Below are positions 1 through 8,552 of a stretch of DNA of 44,664 bases, piece after piece. The translations under genes were made by a program, and so were the position numbers. Location: contig JAUJMY010000022.1 in NCBI GenBank assembly GCA_030446625.1, positions 1 through 44,664 of the forward strand, given 5' to 3'. This stretch comes from Gaiellaceae bacterium. GTDB lineage: Bacteria > Actinomycetota > Thermoleophilia > Gaiellales > Gaiellaceae. Below the pieces are notes generated by a model that saw only the letters and a program-made list of their open reading frames with translations, had not been told where the DNA came from and did not search any database. Each line of letters starts with the position of its first letter. Position 1 is the first letter of the stretch.

Positions 1-2
1 AC

Positions 3-650
3 GGCGGCGTACTCGTCGTCGACGGCGAGCCGCTCACGTGCGAGCGGATCAAGCACGCCGTCGCGGCGGCGCTGACGGCGCACGACTGCACGGCCGACGA
101 GATGATCGTCTCGCACGGCGCGCAGACCGCGATCGGCCACGAGATGGGTCACGGGCCGATCGCGCCGGACGAGCCGATCGTCTTCGACATCTTCCCGCGC
201 GACCGGGCGACGGGTTGCTACGCGGACATGACGCGCACGTTCGTCGTGGGCACACCGTCGGAAGAGCTGCGGGAGTACCACCGGCTCTCGAAGGAGGCGC
301 TCGCGCGCTCGTTCGAGGCCGTGCGCCCGGGCGTGACGGGGCACGAGCTGATGCAGCTCGTCTGCGAGCTGTTCCACGAGCACGGCTACAAGACGCAGCT
401 GAACAAGCAGCCCGGCGAGGTGCTCGCGGACGGCTTCTTCCACAGCCTCGGTCACGGCGTCGGCCTCGAGGTGCACGAGGAGCCGAGCCTCGGCCGGAAC
501 GGCCAGGCTCTCGTCCCCGGCGACGTGATCACTCTCGAGCCCGGCCTCTACCGCTCCGGCTACGGCGGCGTCCGCCTCGAGGACATCGTCCTCGTGACCG
601 AGGACGGCGCCGAGAACCTGACGCAGTTCCCGTACGACCTCGAACCGTGA
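3..650 (+). CDS. M24-family metallopeptidase (Xaa-Pro aminopeptidase-like), 5' end missing
   Basis: C-terminal part (about 215 residues) of a creatinase/aminopeptidase P-fold enzyme; the frame is open to the left edge. Pita-bread-fold motifs are visible: FDIFPRD followed by GCYADMTRTF (metal-binding Asp pair), FHSLGHGVGLEVHEEP (metal His and the usual His-Glu stretch) and ITLEPGLY, then GVRLEDIVLV (the two metal Glu). Members use a di-metal centre to remove an N-terminal residue ahead of proline, or cleave dipeptides, in the cytoplasm. The exact substrate cannot be told from this half. The stop lies one base before the GTG of the acetyl-CoA synthetase gene, so the two are probably co-transcribed. 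Confidence 0.9.
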   Translation, partial: GGVLVVDGEPLTCERIKHAVAAALTAHDCTADEMIVSHGAQTAIGHEMGHGPIAPDEPIVFDIFPRDRATGCYADMTRTFVVGTPSEELREYHRLSKEALARSFEAVRPGVTGHELMQLVCELFHEHGYKTQLNKQPGEVLADGFFHSLGHGVGLEVHEEPSLGRNGQALVPGDVITLEPGLYRSGYGGVRLEDIVLVTEDGAENLTQFPYDLEP

Positions 651-651
651 C

Positions 652-2598
652 GTGAGCGCGTCGCCGGCGATCGAGACGATCCTGCTCGAGGAGCGCCGGT
701 ACCCGCCGCACCCGGACTTCGCCGCGCAGGCGAACGCGCAGCCGGAGATCTACGAGCGCGAGTTCGAGGAATTCTGGGAGTCGGAGGGCCGCGAGCGCGT
801 CACCTGGTTCGAGCCGTTCACGAAGCTCTACGAGTGGGAGCCGCCGTACGCGCGCTGGTACCTGGGGGGCAAGCTCAACGCGTGCTTCAACTGCGTCGAC
901 CGCCACGTCGAGGCCGGGCGCGGCGACAAGGTCGCCTACCACTGGGAGGGCGAGCCGGAGGGGGAGCGCCGCGACCTCACGTTCGCGGATCTCCAGCGCG
1001 AGGTCGTCCGCCTCGCGAACGCGCTCAAGCGGCTCGGCGTCCGCAAGGGCACGCCGGTCGGGATCTACATGGGCATGGTTCCGGAGGCGCCGATCGCGAT
1101 GCTGGCCTGCGCCCGCCTCGGCGCGCCGCACACCGTCGTCTTCGGCGGCTTCTCCGCGGACTCGCTGTCCGGCCGGCTCCAGGACATGGAGTGCGAGGTG
1201 CTGATCACGCAGGACGAGGCGTGGCGGCGTGGCACGACCGTCCCGCTGAAGCGGACGGCGGACGAGGCGCTCGCCGATGCGCCGTCCGTCCGGAACGTCG
1301 TCGTCCTGCGGCGAACGGGAGGGGACGTTCCGATGACCGGCGGCCGCGACGTCTGGTGGCACGACGTCGCCACGGAGGACGCCGACTGCCCGTGCGAGCC
1401 GATGGACGCCGAGGACCTGCTCTACCTCCTCTACACGAGCGGTACGACCGCGAAGCCGAAGGGGATCGCGCACACGACGGCCGGCTACCTGGTCGGCGTC
1501 GCGACGACGCACCACTACATCTTCGACGTGAAGCCCGACTCCGTCTACTGGTGCGCCGCCGACGTCGGCTGGGTGACCGGGCACAGCTACATCGTCTACG
1601 GGCCGCTCTGCAACGGGACGACCGGCGTCCTCTACGAGGGAACGCCGGACTTCCCGGACAAGGACCGCTGGTGGTCGATCGTCGAGCGCTACGGGGTCGA
1701 GATCCTCTACACGGCGCCGACGGCCATCCGCAGCCACATGAAGTGGGGCCACGAGTACGCCGAGCGCCACGACCTCTCGTCGCTGCGGCTGCTCGGGTCG
1801 GTCGGCGAGCCGATCAACCCCGAGGCGTGGGTCTGGTACCACGAGCACGTGGGCGGCGGGCGCTGCCCAATCGTCGACACGTGGTGGCAGACGGAGACGG
1901 GGATGATCCTGATCACTCCCCTGCCCGGGATCACGACGACGAAGCCGGGGTCGGCGACGAAGCCGTTCCCGGGCGTCGACGCCGCCGTGTACGACGAGGA
2001 CGGCAACGAGGTCGGGCCCGCGGGCGGCGGGTATCTGGTGCTCCGGCGCCCGTGGCCGGCGATGCTGCGCGGGCTCTACCGCGAGCACGATCGCTACGTC
2101 GAGACGTACTGGTCGCGCTACCCCGACACGTACTTCGCGGGCGACGGGGCGCGCATCGACGAGGACGACGACTTCTGGCTCCTCGGCCGCGTCGACGACG
2201 TGATGAACGTCTCCGGCCATCGGATCTCGACGATCGAGGTCGAGAGCGCGCTCGTCGACCACGGCGACGTGGCGGAGGCGGCGGTGGCCGCGCGCGCCGA
2301 CGTGACGACGGGTCAGGCGATCGTCGCGTACGTGACGCTGAAGGGTGGGCGCGACGGCTCCGTCGAGATGCTCGAGGAGCTCCGGAACCACGTCGCGCGG
2401 AAGATCGGGCCGATCGCGAAGCCGGCGAACATCGTCTTCACGCCGGAGTTGCCGAAGACCCGCAGCGGCAAGATCATGCGGCGCCTCCTGCGCGACGTTG
2501 CCGAGAACCGCGCGCTCGGCGACACGACGACGCTCGCCGATCCGATGGTCGTCGAGGAGATCAAGACACGAGCGGCGACAGAGCGAACGGACGACTGA
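652..2598 (+). CDS. acsA: Acetyl-CoA synthetase (AMP-forming)
   Basis: 648 residues, normal for Acs. It activates acetate to acetyl-AMP and then acetyl-CoA in the cytoplasm. Visible are the P-loop YTSGTTAKPKG (near residue 262), the acetate-pocket signature DTWWQTETG with the Trp that limits acyl size, the hinge GRVDDVMNVSGHR, and the C-terminal catalytic lysine in PKTRSGKIMRR, the usual site of regulatory acetylation. The GTG start lies one base after the peptidase stop. The stop TGA overlaps a CTG that probably starts the GNAT gene; a neighbouring GNAT might act as the Acs lysine acetyltransferase, but that is inference only. Confidence 0.96.
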   Translation: MSASPAIETILLEERRYPPHPDFAAQANAQPEIYEREFEEFWESEGRERVTWFEPFTKLYEWEPPYARWYLGGKLNACFNCVDRHVEAGRGDKVAYHWEGEPEGERRDLTFADLQREVVRLANALKRLGVRKGTPVGIYMGMVPEAPIAMLACARLGAPHTVVFGGFSADSLSGRLQDMECEVLITQDEAWRRGTTVPLKRTADEALADAPSVRNVVVLRRTGGDVPMTGGRDVWWHDVATEDADCPCEPMDAEDLLYLLYTSGTTAKPKGIAHTTAGYLVGVATTHHYIFDVKPDSVYWCAADVGWVTGHSYIVYGPLCNGTTGVLYEGTPDFPDKDRWWSIVERYGVEILYTAPTAIRSHMKWGHEYAERHDLSSLRLLGSVGEPINPEAWVWYHEHVGGGRCPIVDTWWQTETGMILITPLPGITTTKPGSATKPFPGVDAAVYDEDGNEVGPAGGGYLVLRRPWPAMLRGLYREHDRYVETYWSRYPDTYFAGDGARIDEDDDFWLLGRVDDVMNVSGHRISTIEVESALVDHGDVAEAAVAARADVTTGQAIVAYVTLKGGRDGSVEMLEELRNHVARKIGPIAKPANIVFTPELPKTRSGKIMRRLLRDVAENRALGDTTTLADPMVVEEIKTRAATERTDD

Positions 2599-3113
2599 GG
2601 CTCCGCACCGAGCGGCTCTTGTTGCGTGCGTTCGAGCCGCGCGACGCAGATGTCGTGCAACGCGAGATCTCGCGGGTCGAGATTGCGAGAGTGTTGCGAG
2701 TTCCGCACCCGTATCCAGAGAACGGCGCAGCCGAGTGGATCGCCACGGCCGCCGAACCCGGGCGGGACTTCGCGATCGAGCTGCGTGAGACCCGCGAGCT
2801 TGTCGGCAGCATCGCGATCAACCCGCACGAGCAGCACCGACGCGCGGAGATCGGCTACTGGGTCGCCGTCGCTCATTGGGGTCGTGGCTACATGACGGAG
2901 GCGGTGCGGGCGATCATCGACTACGGCTTCCGCGAGCTCGGGCTGAACCGCGTCCACGCCGAGTGCCACGGCGACAACCCCGCTTCGGCGCGCGTGCTGG
3001 AGAAGGCCGGGATGACATACGAGGGCACGCTCCGGCAGCACTCGTTCCGCCTCGGCAGGTTCGCGGACAAGCTCCAGTTCGGCATCCTGCGCAGCGAGTG
3101 GCGCGAGGAGTAG
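2595..3113 (+). CDS. GNAT-family N-acetyltransferase (RimJ/RimL type), probable CTG start
   Basis: About 172 residues with the RimJ-like opening LRTERLLLRAF. The acetyl-CoA loop appears as HWGRGYMTEAV, and the family ending is visible as GLNRVHAECHGDNPASARVLEKAGM (read as GLNRVHAECHGDNPASA then RVLEKAGM). Such enzymes acetylate protein N-termini, lysines or small amines. There is no ATG, GTG or TTG in frame between an upstream stop and the conserved RTERL motif except TTGs inside that motif, so the likely start is CTG 2595-2597. It overlaps the acs stop as CTGA, the same geometry as the GTGA overlaps elsewhere in the window. Substrate unknown. Confidence 0.85.
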   Translation: MRLRTERLLLRAFEPRDADVVQREISRVEIARVLRVPHPYPENGAAEWIATAAEPGRDFAIELRETRELVGSIAINPHEQHRRAEIGYWVAVAHWGRGYMTEAVRAIIDYGFRELGLNRVHAECHGDNPASARVLEKAGMTYEGTLRQHSFRLGRFADKLQFGILRSEWREE

Positions 3114-3285
3114 CCCTCACCGTCAGCGAGCGTCGCGACCTCGTTTATTGGGAGCCGAACGCGCGGCTGGGACACGGGGTCGCCGCCTGAAAGCCGGTGC
3201 GGGGGCCGGGCAGGCAGTCCTCCTGCGCCGCACGACGCGTCGCGCCGCCTGTACCGGTCGGGACGACGCCAGTAGGGTCGTCGAC

Positions 3286-3909
3286 GTGGGCCTTTCGATC
3301 TCGTGGCTCCCGGTCAAGGGAAAGGAGAGCGAGGTCGTCCTGCGCGAACTCGGCCTTGCCCTCATGGGCGAGCGCGACGAATTGCCCGCGGAATCGCCGG
3401 TCGCGGCGGCGTCGCTCCCCGGCGGCTGGTACGTCGTGATCTTCGACCGGTACGAGCACGAGTCCGTCCGTGAAGACGTCCTCGAGCGTGTCTCCACCGG
3501 CTGCGACGTGGTCGCCGCGGGAGCGGAGGAGCATCTGATGTCCAGCTTCGCCAGTGGCTGGCGCGACGGCCAGCGGCTCTGGTGGATCAGCCACGATGCC
3601 GACAAGGGTGTGTACGACCTCGAGGTGGAGGGGCGCGTGCCGAACGGCTTCGACAGGGTGCGCCGCGAGCGGCTCGACGAGCAGGGCGGCGCCGGCGGAA
3701 GCGAAGCGGACGTCGATTACGTCTTCGACCTGCCGCTGGAGGCGGCGAAGCTCGTGACGGGTTTCTCGCACGACGAGACCGAACCGGACGACGGTTTCGC
3801 CGTACTGACTCCGGCGGCAGGCGATCGAGCCCCGCGCGACGTCCCACCCGCACCCGCGGACGAAGCGCCAGCGCCGAAGCGTCGGTTGTCGCTCTTCCGG
3901 CGGAGCTAG
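3286..3909 (+). CDS. Protein of unknown function
   Basis: About 207 residues from GTG 3286, chosen because coding-like sequence (GLSISWLPVKGK) begins there; an upstream GTG at 3148 would add 46 low-quality Arg/Ala-rich residues. The body is acidic with WYVVIFDRYEHE and LWWISHDADKGVYDLEVEG, suggesting a small alpha/beta domain. The last 35 residues are Pro/Ala-rich and end KRRLSLFRRS, a basic tail. No signal peptide or membrane segment. I do not recognise the family. It is followed within a few bases by the secreted serine-hydrolase gene. Confidence 0.65.
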   Translation: MGLSISWLPVKGKESEVVLRELGLALMGERDELPAESPVAAASLPGGWYVVIFDRYEHESVREDVLERVSTGCDVVAAGAEEHLMSSFASGWRDGQRLWWISHDADKGVYDLEVEGRVPNGFDRVRRERLDEQGGAGGSEADVDYVFDLPLEAAKLVTGFSHDETEPDDGFAVLTPAAGDRAPRDVPPAPADEAPAPKRRLSLFRRS

Positions 3910-3913
3910 GACG

Positions 3914-4966
3914 CTGCGCCGCGCTCGTCTCGATCGGTTAGGAGTGGCCGCGGCAGTGCTTGCGGCCGTGCTCGCTGCGACAGCGTCGGCCGCCGTCGAT
4001 CCGGCCGTCGTGCAGGCGCGCTACGACGCGGCGCGCGACCGCGAGGAGGCGCTGCTGCGGGCGCCGCAGCGGGATCTCGCGACACTGCGACGGGTGCGCG
4101 CGGAGATCGCGTGGGCGGAGCGCTACGACTTCCGCCCCCGCTGGCGCGGCGCGCGCGAGGTTCCGCACACGCCGCTGCCGCCGAGCGCGCGGCGCGCGCG
4201 CGGACCGCGCGCGACGGACGCGGAGCTCGCGGCTCGGCTCGGCGCGCTGGGGCGAGGGTACGACGGCTGGGCCGCGTTCTGGGTCCACGACCTCTCGACC
4301 GGCGCGACGGCGGGCTGGAACGCCGATGCCCGCTTCCCCGCCGCCTCGACGGTGAAGCTCGGCGCCCTCGCGGCTGCGCTGCGCGCCTACGCGCCCCGGC
4401 CGGAGCGCTCGCCGCTCTGGTACGACCTCCGGCAGCTCGCCGGCTGGTCGTCCAACCTCGCGGCGAACCGGATCACCGCGAGGCTCGGGCTCGCGCGCGT
4501 CCATACGGCCCTGCGCGGGCTCGGGATGTCCGCGAGCACGTACCCCGGCCCCTACCGCGTCGGCACCTCGGTCGCGGACGCGCCGAAGCCGCCGCCAATC
4601 CGGACGTGGCGCGTGACGACAGCGCGGGACCTCGGGCTCGCGCTCTACGCGCTCCACGGAGCGGCAGCCGGCAACCGCTACCTCGCGCGGCGCACCGGGC
4701 TGACGCAGCGTCTCGCGCGGCTCGCGCTCGAGCTCCTGCTCGACGGCAGCGCCGCGGGCGACAACGCGGGGCTCATCCGCCCGTTCCTCGGGCGCGTCCC
4801 CCTCGCGCAGAAGAACGGCTGGACGTCGGAGCTGCGCGCGACCGCGGCCATCGTCTACGCCGACCGTGGCCCGAAGATCGTCGTCGCGCTCGTGTACCGG
4901 CCGCGCCTGCCGCGGAGCGAGGCGCTCGCACTCGGGCGGCGGTTCGCCGCACTCGTCCGACCGTAA
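3914..4966 (+). CDS. Secreted class A beta-lactamase-fold serine hydrolase
   Basis: About 350 residues. The SxxK motif is in FPAASTVKLGAL (nucleophile Ser), SxN is in WSSNLAANRI, and the KTG position reads KNGW, so the active-site triplet of the penicillin-binding/beta-lactamase fold is present with Asn in place of Thr. A long Arg-rich stretch separates a signal peptide from the catalytic domain. The first ordinary start, GTG 3944, gives a signal sequence with no basic n-region. CTG 3914, in the same frame, adds MRRARLDRLG and makes a textbook signal peptide, so I use it. Likely a cell-wall or beta-lactam hydrolase; real beta-lactamase activity is not established. Confidence 0.8.
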   Translation: MRRARLDRLGVAAAVLAAVLAATASAAVDPAVVQARYDAARDREEALLRAPQRDLATLRRVRAEIAWAERYDFRPRWRGAREVPHTPLPPSARRARGPRATDAELAARLGALGRGYDGWAAFWVHDLSTGATAGWNADARFPAASTVKLGALAAALRAYAPRPERSPLWYDLRQLAGWSSNLAANRITARLGLARVHTALRGLGMSASTYPGPYRVGTSVADAPKPPPIRTWRVTTARDLGLALYALHGAAAGNRYLARRTGLTQRLARLALELLLDGSAAGDNAGLIRPFLGRVPLAQKNGWTSELRATAAIVYADRGPKIVVALVYRPRLPRSEALALGRRFAALVRP

Positions 4967-4983
4967 GACACGACGCGTGCCGT

Positions 4984-5526
4984 CTACCGCGACGCCGTTC
5001 GGCGGTTCGCGAGCCGCTCGAACCACTCGACCGGCTCGCGCGACTTCGACCCAGTCGCGTTGTCCGCGCTGTAGAAGCGCGAGTACAGCGGCAGCGAGCG
5101 GCCGAGCCGTTCGATCAACCGCTCTGCCCGCTCCTCGGCTGCTGCCCAGTCTCCGGAGCGGCGGCCCTTGCCCCACGCGTTGTAGGCCTCGTCGTGCAAC
5201 TCGACGATCTCGAGCAGTTCCGCGTCGTCGAGGTACCTCGCCGCGAAGCGGCGCGCGATCCGGCCGTGGTGGTTGTCGCCGGTGCGCGGTCGCCGCGGGT
5301 CGACGCGGTGCTTGAACGCGTCGTGGACGAGCGCGATCAGTCGAAGGCGCCGGCGGTCGTCGACGTCGAGCGCCGCGCGGTCGACGTTCGCGAGCACCTC
5401 CGCGACGTGAGCCGCGACCGCCCCTTCCGGATGACCACGGCGCGGCCGTCCCCACCGCGCTCCCTCCTGCCACTCGGGGTCGGACGCGATCGCACGCTCC
5501 AGATCGGTCTCGAGCGCGAACGGCAG
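4984..5526 (-). CDS. HD-domain protein, probable non-ATG start
   Basis: HD-superfamily (metal-dependent phosphohydrolase fold) protein. From GTG 5397 it has 137 residues with LIALVHDAFKHRV (the His-Asp pair) and GDNHHGRIARRF. The same frame continues upstream and encodes HPEGAVAAHVAEVL, which supplies the first metal His of the HD fold, preceded by LERAIASDPEWQEGARWG. There is no ATG, GTG or TTG there. CTG at 5526 (or ATT at 5532) would give about 180 residues, so a canonical start would cut the domain in half. The gene follows the M16 peptidase gene after 17 bases on the same strand. Substrate unknown. Confidence 0.75.
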   Translation of the reverse strand: MPFALETDLERAIASDPEWQEGARWGRPRRGHPEGAVAAHVAEVLANVDRAALDVDDRRRLRLIALVHDAFKHRVDPRRPRTGDNHHGRIARRFAARYLDDAELLEIVELHDEAYNAWGKGRRSGDWAAAEERAERLIERLGRSLPLYSRFYSADNATGSKSREPVEWFERLANRRTASR

Positions 5527-5543
5527 GTAAATCCGAGGCGCGG

Positions 5544-6821
5544 CTACGTCAGCAGCTTCTCGAACCGCTCGGCGTCGTCGAACGGCCCGATCAGGGCCAG
5601 GTTCAGCCCGTTGCGGCCGATCACGTCCTGCGCCACGCGCTGCACGTCGTCGGCCGTGACCGCGTCGAGCCCCGCGAGCACCTCGTGGGGCTCGGTCGCG
5701 CGCCCCTCGAGCACCTCGCGGCGCAGGCCGAACATGATCGTCCCGTGCGGGCTCTCGAGCTGGAGCGCGAAGCGGCCCTTCGCCGAGCTGCGCGCCTTCT
5801 CGAGCTCGTCCGCCGGCACCGGCTCCTCCGCCATCTTCCGGAGCTCCGCGACGATCGTCGTCACGGCCTCGTCGATGCGCTCGATGTCGACGCCTGCCTG
5901 CGCGTACAGCGAGCCGGCGTCCGTGTAGCTGTTGTTCACGCCGAAGACGTAGTACGCGAGGCCGCGCCGCTCGCGCACCTCGGTGAAGAGGCGCGACGAC
6001 ATCCCGCCCCCGAGCACCGTCGTCAGCAGCTGGAGGACGTAGCGGTCGGGATGCTCGAGCGCGTAGCTGCGGACGCCCAGGCAGATGTGCGCCTGGTCGC
6101 TCGCCTTCGTGTGGAGCCTCACGCGTGCGCCGTCGTTCCCCTCGAGCTGCACGCCTGGGACCGTCCCCGTCGGCGCGGGCTGGAGGTCGCCGAGCAGCTC
6201 CTCGAGCCGGCCCGTCAGGTCGCCCTCGATCCGTCCGCCGACGCCGACGACCATCCGCTCCGGCTTGTCCCAGGCCTCGACGTAGTCGAGGAACGTCTGG
6301 CGCGTCGCCGCTCGCACCGTGTCCTTGCTGCCGATGATGTCCCAGCCGAGCGGCTGGTCGCCGTACAGGAGCTCGTCGTACACGCCGCCGATGAAGTCGC
6401 GCGGCGTGTCGAAGTACATGTTCATCTCCTCGACGATCACGCCCTTCTCGCGCTCGATCTCGTCCGGCTCGAACTTCGAGTTGCGGAGCATGTCGACCAG
6501 CACGTCGAGCGCGACGTCTCGCGACTCCGCGGCGCAGCGGACGTAGTACCCCGTGTACTCCTTGCCGGTGAAGGCGTTGAACTCGCCGCCGATCCCGTCG
6601 ATCTCGCTCGTGATGTCGCGCGAGCGCGGGCGCCGCTCGGTGCCCTTGAAGAACATGTGCTCGGCGAAGTGCGCGATCCCGTTCGTCTCGGGCCGCTCGT
6701 AGCGCGACCCGGCCGCGAGCATCACGAAGCAGGATGTCGAGAGTGCGTGCGGCATCTCCGCCGTCAGCACGCGAATCCCGTTCGCGAGCGACGTCCGCTC
6801 GAAGGTCTGCGGCGCGCTCAC
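5544..6821 (-). CDS. M16-family zinc peptidase (processing-peptidase-like)
   Basis: 425 residues, the size of bacterial single-chain M16B peptidases. The inverted zinc motif HFAEHMFFKG (HxxEH) lies near residue 50, with the distal zinc Glu in EKGVIVEEMNMYFD. The C-terminal domain has the family run GGGMSSRLFTEVRERRGLAY. These enzymes degrade or trim small proteins and peptides as a clam-shell dimer. The GTG start overlaps the stop of the upstream thioesterase gene as GTGA (6818-6821), so translation is likely coupled. An HD-domain gene follows. Confidence 0.93.
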   Translation of the reverse strand: MSAPQTFERTSLANGIRVLTAEMPHALSTSCFVMLAAGSRYERPETNGIAHFAEHMFFKGTERRPRSRDITSEIDGIGGEFNAFTGKEYTGYYVRCAAESRDVALDVLVDMLRNSKFEPDEIEREKGVIVEEMNMYFDTPRDFIGGVYDELLYGDQPLGWDIIGSKDTVRAATRQTFLDYVEAWDKPERMVVGVGGRIEGDLTGRLEELLGDLQPAPTGTVPGVQLEGNDGARVRLHTKASDQAHICLGVRSYALEHPDRYVLQLLTTVLGGGMSSRLFTEVRERRGLAYYVFGVNNSYTDAGSLYAQAGVDIERIDEAVTTIVAELRKMAEEPVPADELEKARSSAKGRFALQLESPHGTIMFGLRREVLEGRATEPHEVLAGLDAVTADDVQRVAQDVIGRNGLNLALIGPFDDAERFEKLLT

Positions 6822-7249
6822 CTCGCGACGGTCGCCTCGCGCTCGGCCGCCGGCGTCCACTGCTCGAGAGCCGTACGCCAGCGCTCCGGAAGCGGCATCG
6901 TCTCCCGCCGCGCGTAGTCGTACGCGACGAGCACCGTCGTGGCCTCGGCGGCCAGGCGGTCGCCCGCGTACAGCGCGTGATCCATGCCGAAGCTCTTCGT
7001 TCCGAGGCGCGGGATGCGCACGCCGACGTCGACCTCCTCGCCGAGCGCGATCGGCGAGCGGAAGTCCATCTCGACGCGCGCGACGATCATCCCCAGCTCG
7101 TCCAGCGAACGGACGAGCCCGAGGTGCCGCGCGAACGCGATGCGCGCGCTCTCGATGTACGTCAGGAAGACGGCGTTGTTGACGTGGCCCGCGCCGTCGA
7201 CGTCGCGGAAGCGCACCTGCTCTCGGTGCACGAAGGGGAACCGGTCCAC
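6818..7249 (-). CDS. Acyl-CoA thioesterase, 4HBT (hot-dog) fold
   Basis: 143 residues from GTG 7249, a normal length for 4HBT/YbgC-like enzymes. The signature RFRDVDGAGHVNNAVFLTYIE contains the catalytic Asp region; it is read here as RFRDVDGAGHVNN then AVFLTYIE. Further motifs are MDFRSPIALGEEVDV and GMDHALYAGDRLAAE. It hydrolyses acyl-CoA thioesters in the cytoplasm. A longer frame to 7291 exists but its first 14 residues look non-coding. Its TGA overlaps the GTG of the M16 peptidase. Confidence 0.88.
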   Translation of the reverse strand: MDRFPFVHREQVRFRDVDGAGHVNNAVFLTYIESARIAFARHLGLVRSLDELGMIVARVEMDFRSPIALGEEVDVGVRIPRLGTKSFGMDHALYAGDRLAAEATTVLVAYDYARRETMPLPERWRTALEQWTPAAEREATVAR

Positions 7250-7367
7250 GCGGCCATCGTAACGGCGGTCTGTCGCCCGGCCGGACACCACGGAGGGTGC
7301 CGCGCACGTTTTGCGGCTCGTGACAGGGGTAGCTAGCGGCGGTCCTCATCAACGAAGAGGAGGCGTA

Positions 7368-7616
7368 ATGAAGAAGCGCTTGGCTGTGTTCGGAAGTGCG
7401 GCGCTGCTCGCCCTCGGTGCCGCGTACCCGGCGGCTGCGGACAACGGCGGCTTCCGCGTCGCGCAGGACGAGACGGGCACGACCGAGGAAGACGACGACG
7501 GCGGCTTCGATCTCGGGTGGCTCGGGCTGCTCGGGCTCGCGGGCCTCGCGGGCCTGCGGCGCAAGGACGATCGCGACCGCGCGCGCGTGACCGTCGACGA
7601 CCGCACGAACCGCTAG
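7368..7616 (+). CDS. Small exported WGxxGxxG-type protein
   Basis: 82 residues. A strong Shine-Dalgarno (GAGGAGG, 7357-7363) precedes ATG 7368. The N-terminus MKKRLAVFGSAALLALGAAY is a signal peptide ending at AAAD. A short acidic linker (TEEDDDGG) is followed by DLGWLGLLGLAGLAGLRRKD, a Gly-Leu hydrophobic helix closed by basic residues. This matches the layout of WGxxGxxG anchor or sorting tails on small exported proteins. The mature part is only about 25 residues, so it may be little more than a membrane-anchored tail. Function unknown. Confidence 0.8.
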   Translation: MKKRLAVFGSAALLALGAAYPAAADNGGFRVAQDETGTTEEDDDGGFDLGWLGLLGLAGLAGLRRKDDRDRARVTVDDRTNR

Positions 7617-7643
7617 AGCGACACGAGACGAGCGGCGGGGAGC

Positions 7644-8515
7644 TCAGGCGGGCGCTCCTCGTCGCGCCTCTCGCCACGCCGCGAGCAGCTCTGCCTCGCG
7701 CGCGTGTGTGAGCCCGGCCCCTTCCAGCGGCACCGCGTCGGCGAGCGTCGCCCGCACCGTCTCCTCGAGCGAACGGCAGGTGAGCCCCGCGCCGACGGCG
7801 CGCGTCACGTCCGCGGCCATGATTCCGGCGGCGCCCCGGTCCGCGACCCACAGCGGCAGCTCCAGCCACGCGCCGACGGTCGACGTGCGCGACCTCGCGG
7901 AGTGGATCCTCCGGCTCGTCCGTGCTCGACCAGGAAGCCGTCGGCGACCCACTGGACGTGGCGCTCCGGGTCGCCGGGGGCCAGCACCTCGCCGCCGCGC
8001 GCGAAGCGGTGCGGCCAGTACGTGAAGCGGCCGGTCGGGTCGTGGGGGCCGACGATCAGGCCGGGGCGCACGACGAGCGCCCGCGCGCCGTACGCGTCGC
8101 GCACGACGCGCTCGCAGAGGGCCTTGAGCGCGCCGTAGTGCTGCGCCGCGTCCTCGCTGCCCTCGTCGTCGAGCGTGGCGACCGCGCCGTCTTCGCTCGG
8201 GCCGCTGCTCAGGTCGGCGTAGACGGAGATGCTGGAGACGAACGTGTAGTGGTCGACCGCGTCGCGCAGCAGCTCTGCCGAGGCGCGCACGACGCGCGGC
8301 ACGTAGCCGCTCGTGTCGACGGCAGCGTCCCACGTGCGCCCCTGGAGCGCTCCGAGGTCACCGTCCCGGTCGCCGCGCAGCCGCTCCACGTTCTCGAACA
8401 GCGACGGGTTCGTGCGCCCGCGCGTGAAGAGCGAGACCTCGTCCCCGCGCTCGAGCGCCGCCTCCACGAGCGCGCGCCCGAGGAACGCCGTCCCGCCGAG
8501 GACGAGCAGCCTCAA
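7644..8515 (-). pseudogene. NAD-dependent epimerase/SDR gene, internally rearranged
   Basis: The 5' part (start TTG 8515) encodes an extended SDR: LRLLVLGGTAFLGRAL (NAD-binding), YTFVSSISVYAD, HYGALKALCE (YxxxK) and RPGLIVGPHDPTGRF. After GDPERHVQ the expected segment is missing and the text jumps to WVADGFLVEHG. Next comes a 41-base piece (about 7872-7912) whose plus strand reads VDVRDLAEWILRL, exactly the motif expected after HVQ but in inverted orientation. A frame change follows and the true C-terminus resumes at GAWLELPLWVADRG, running to REARRGAPA. So a conserved block is deleted and a bit of it is reinserted backwards. Real mutation or assembly error; not functional as written. Confidence 0.8.
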
Positions 8516-8552
8516 AGCTCGGCGAGCGACGTGGCGTACGGCTTCCGCATGG

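Noticed and set aside
529..2391. Long minus-strand open frame of 620 codons opposite acsA
   Set aside because: It is an Arg/Val/Asp-rich shadow created by GC-rich codon bias of acsA, with no domain. The same reasoning removes similar long frames opposite other genes.
7708..8025. Plus-strand frame containing VDVRDLAEWILRL as a gene of its own
   Set aside because: Only those few codons look conserved. They are an inverted scrap of the SDR gene on the other strand, and the rest is noise.
8512..8550. 12-codon ORF MRKPYATSLAEL just before the SDR start
   Set aside because: There is no ribosome site; it overlaps the SDR start and is short enough to occur by chance.
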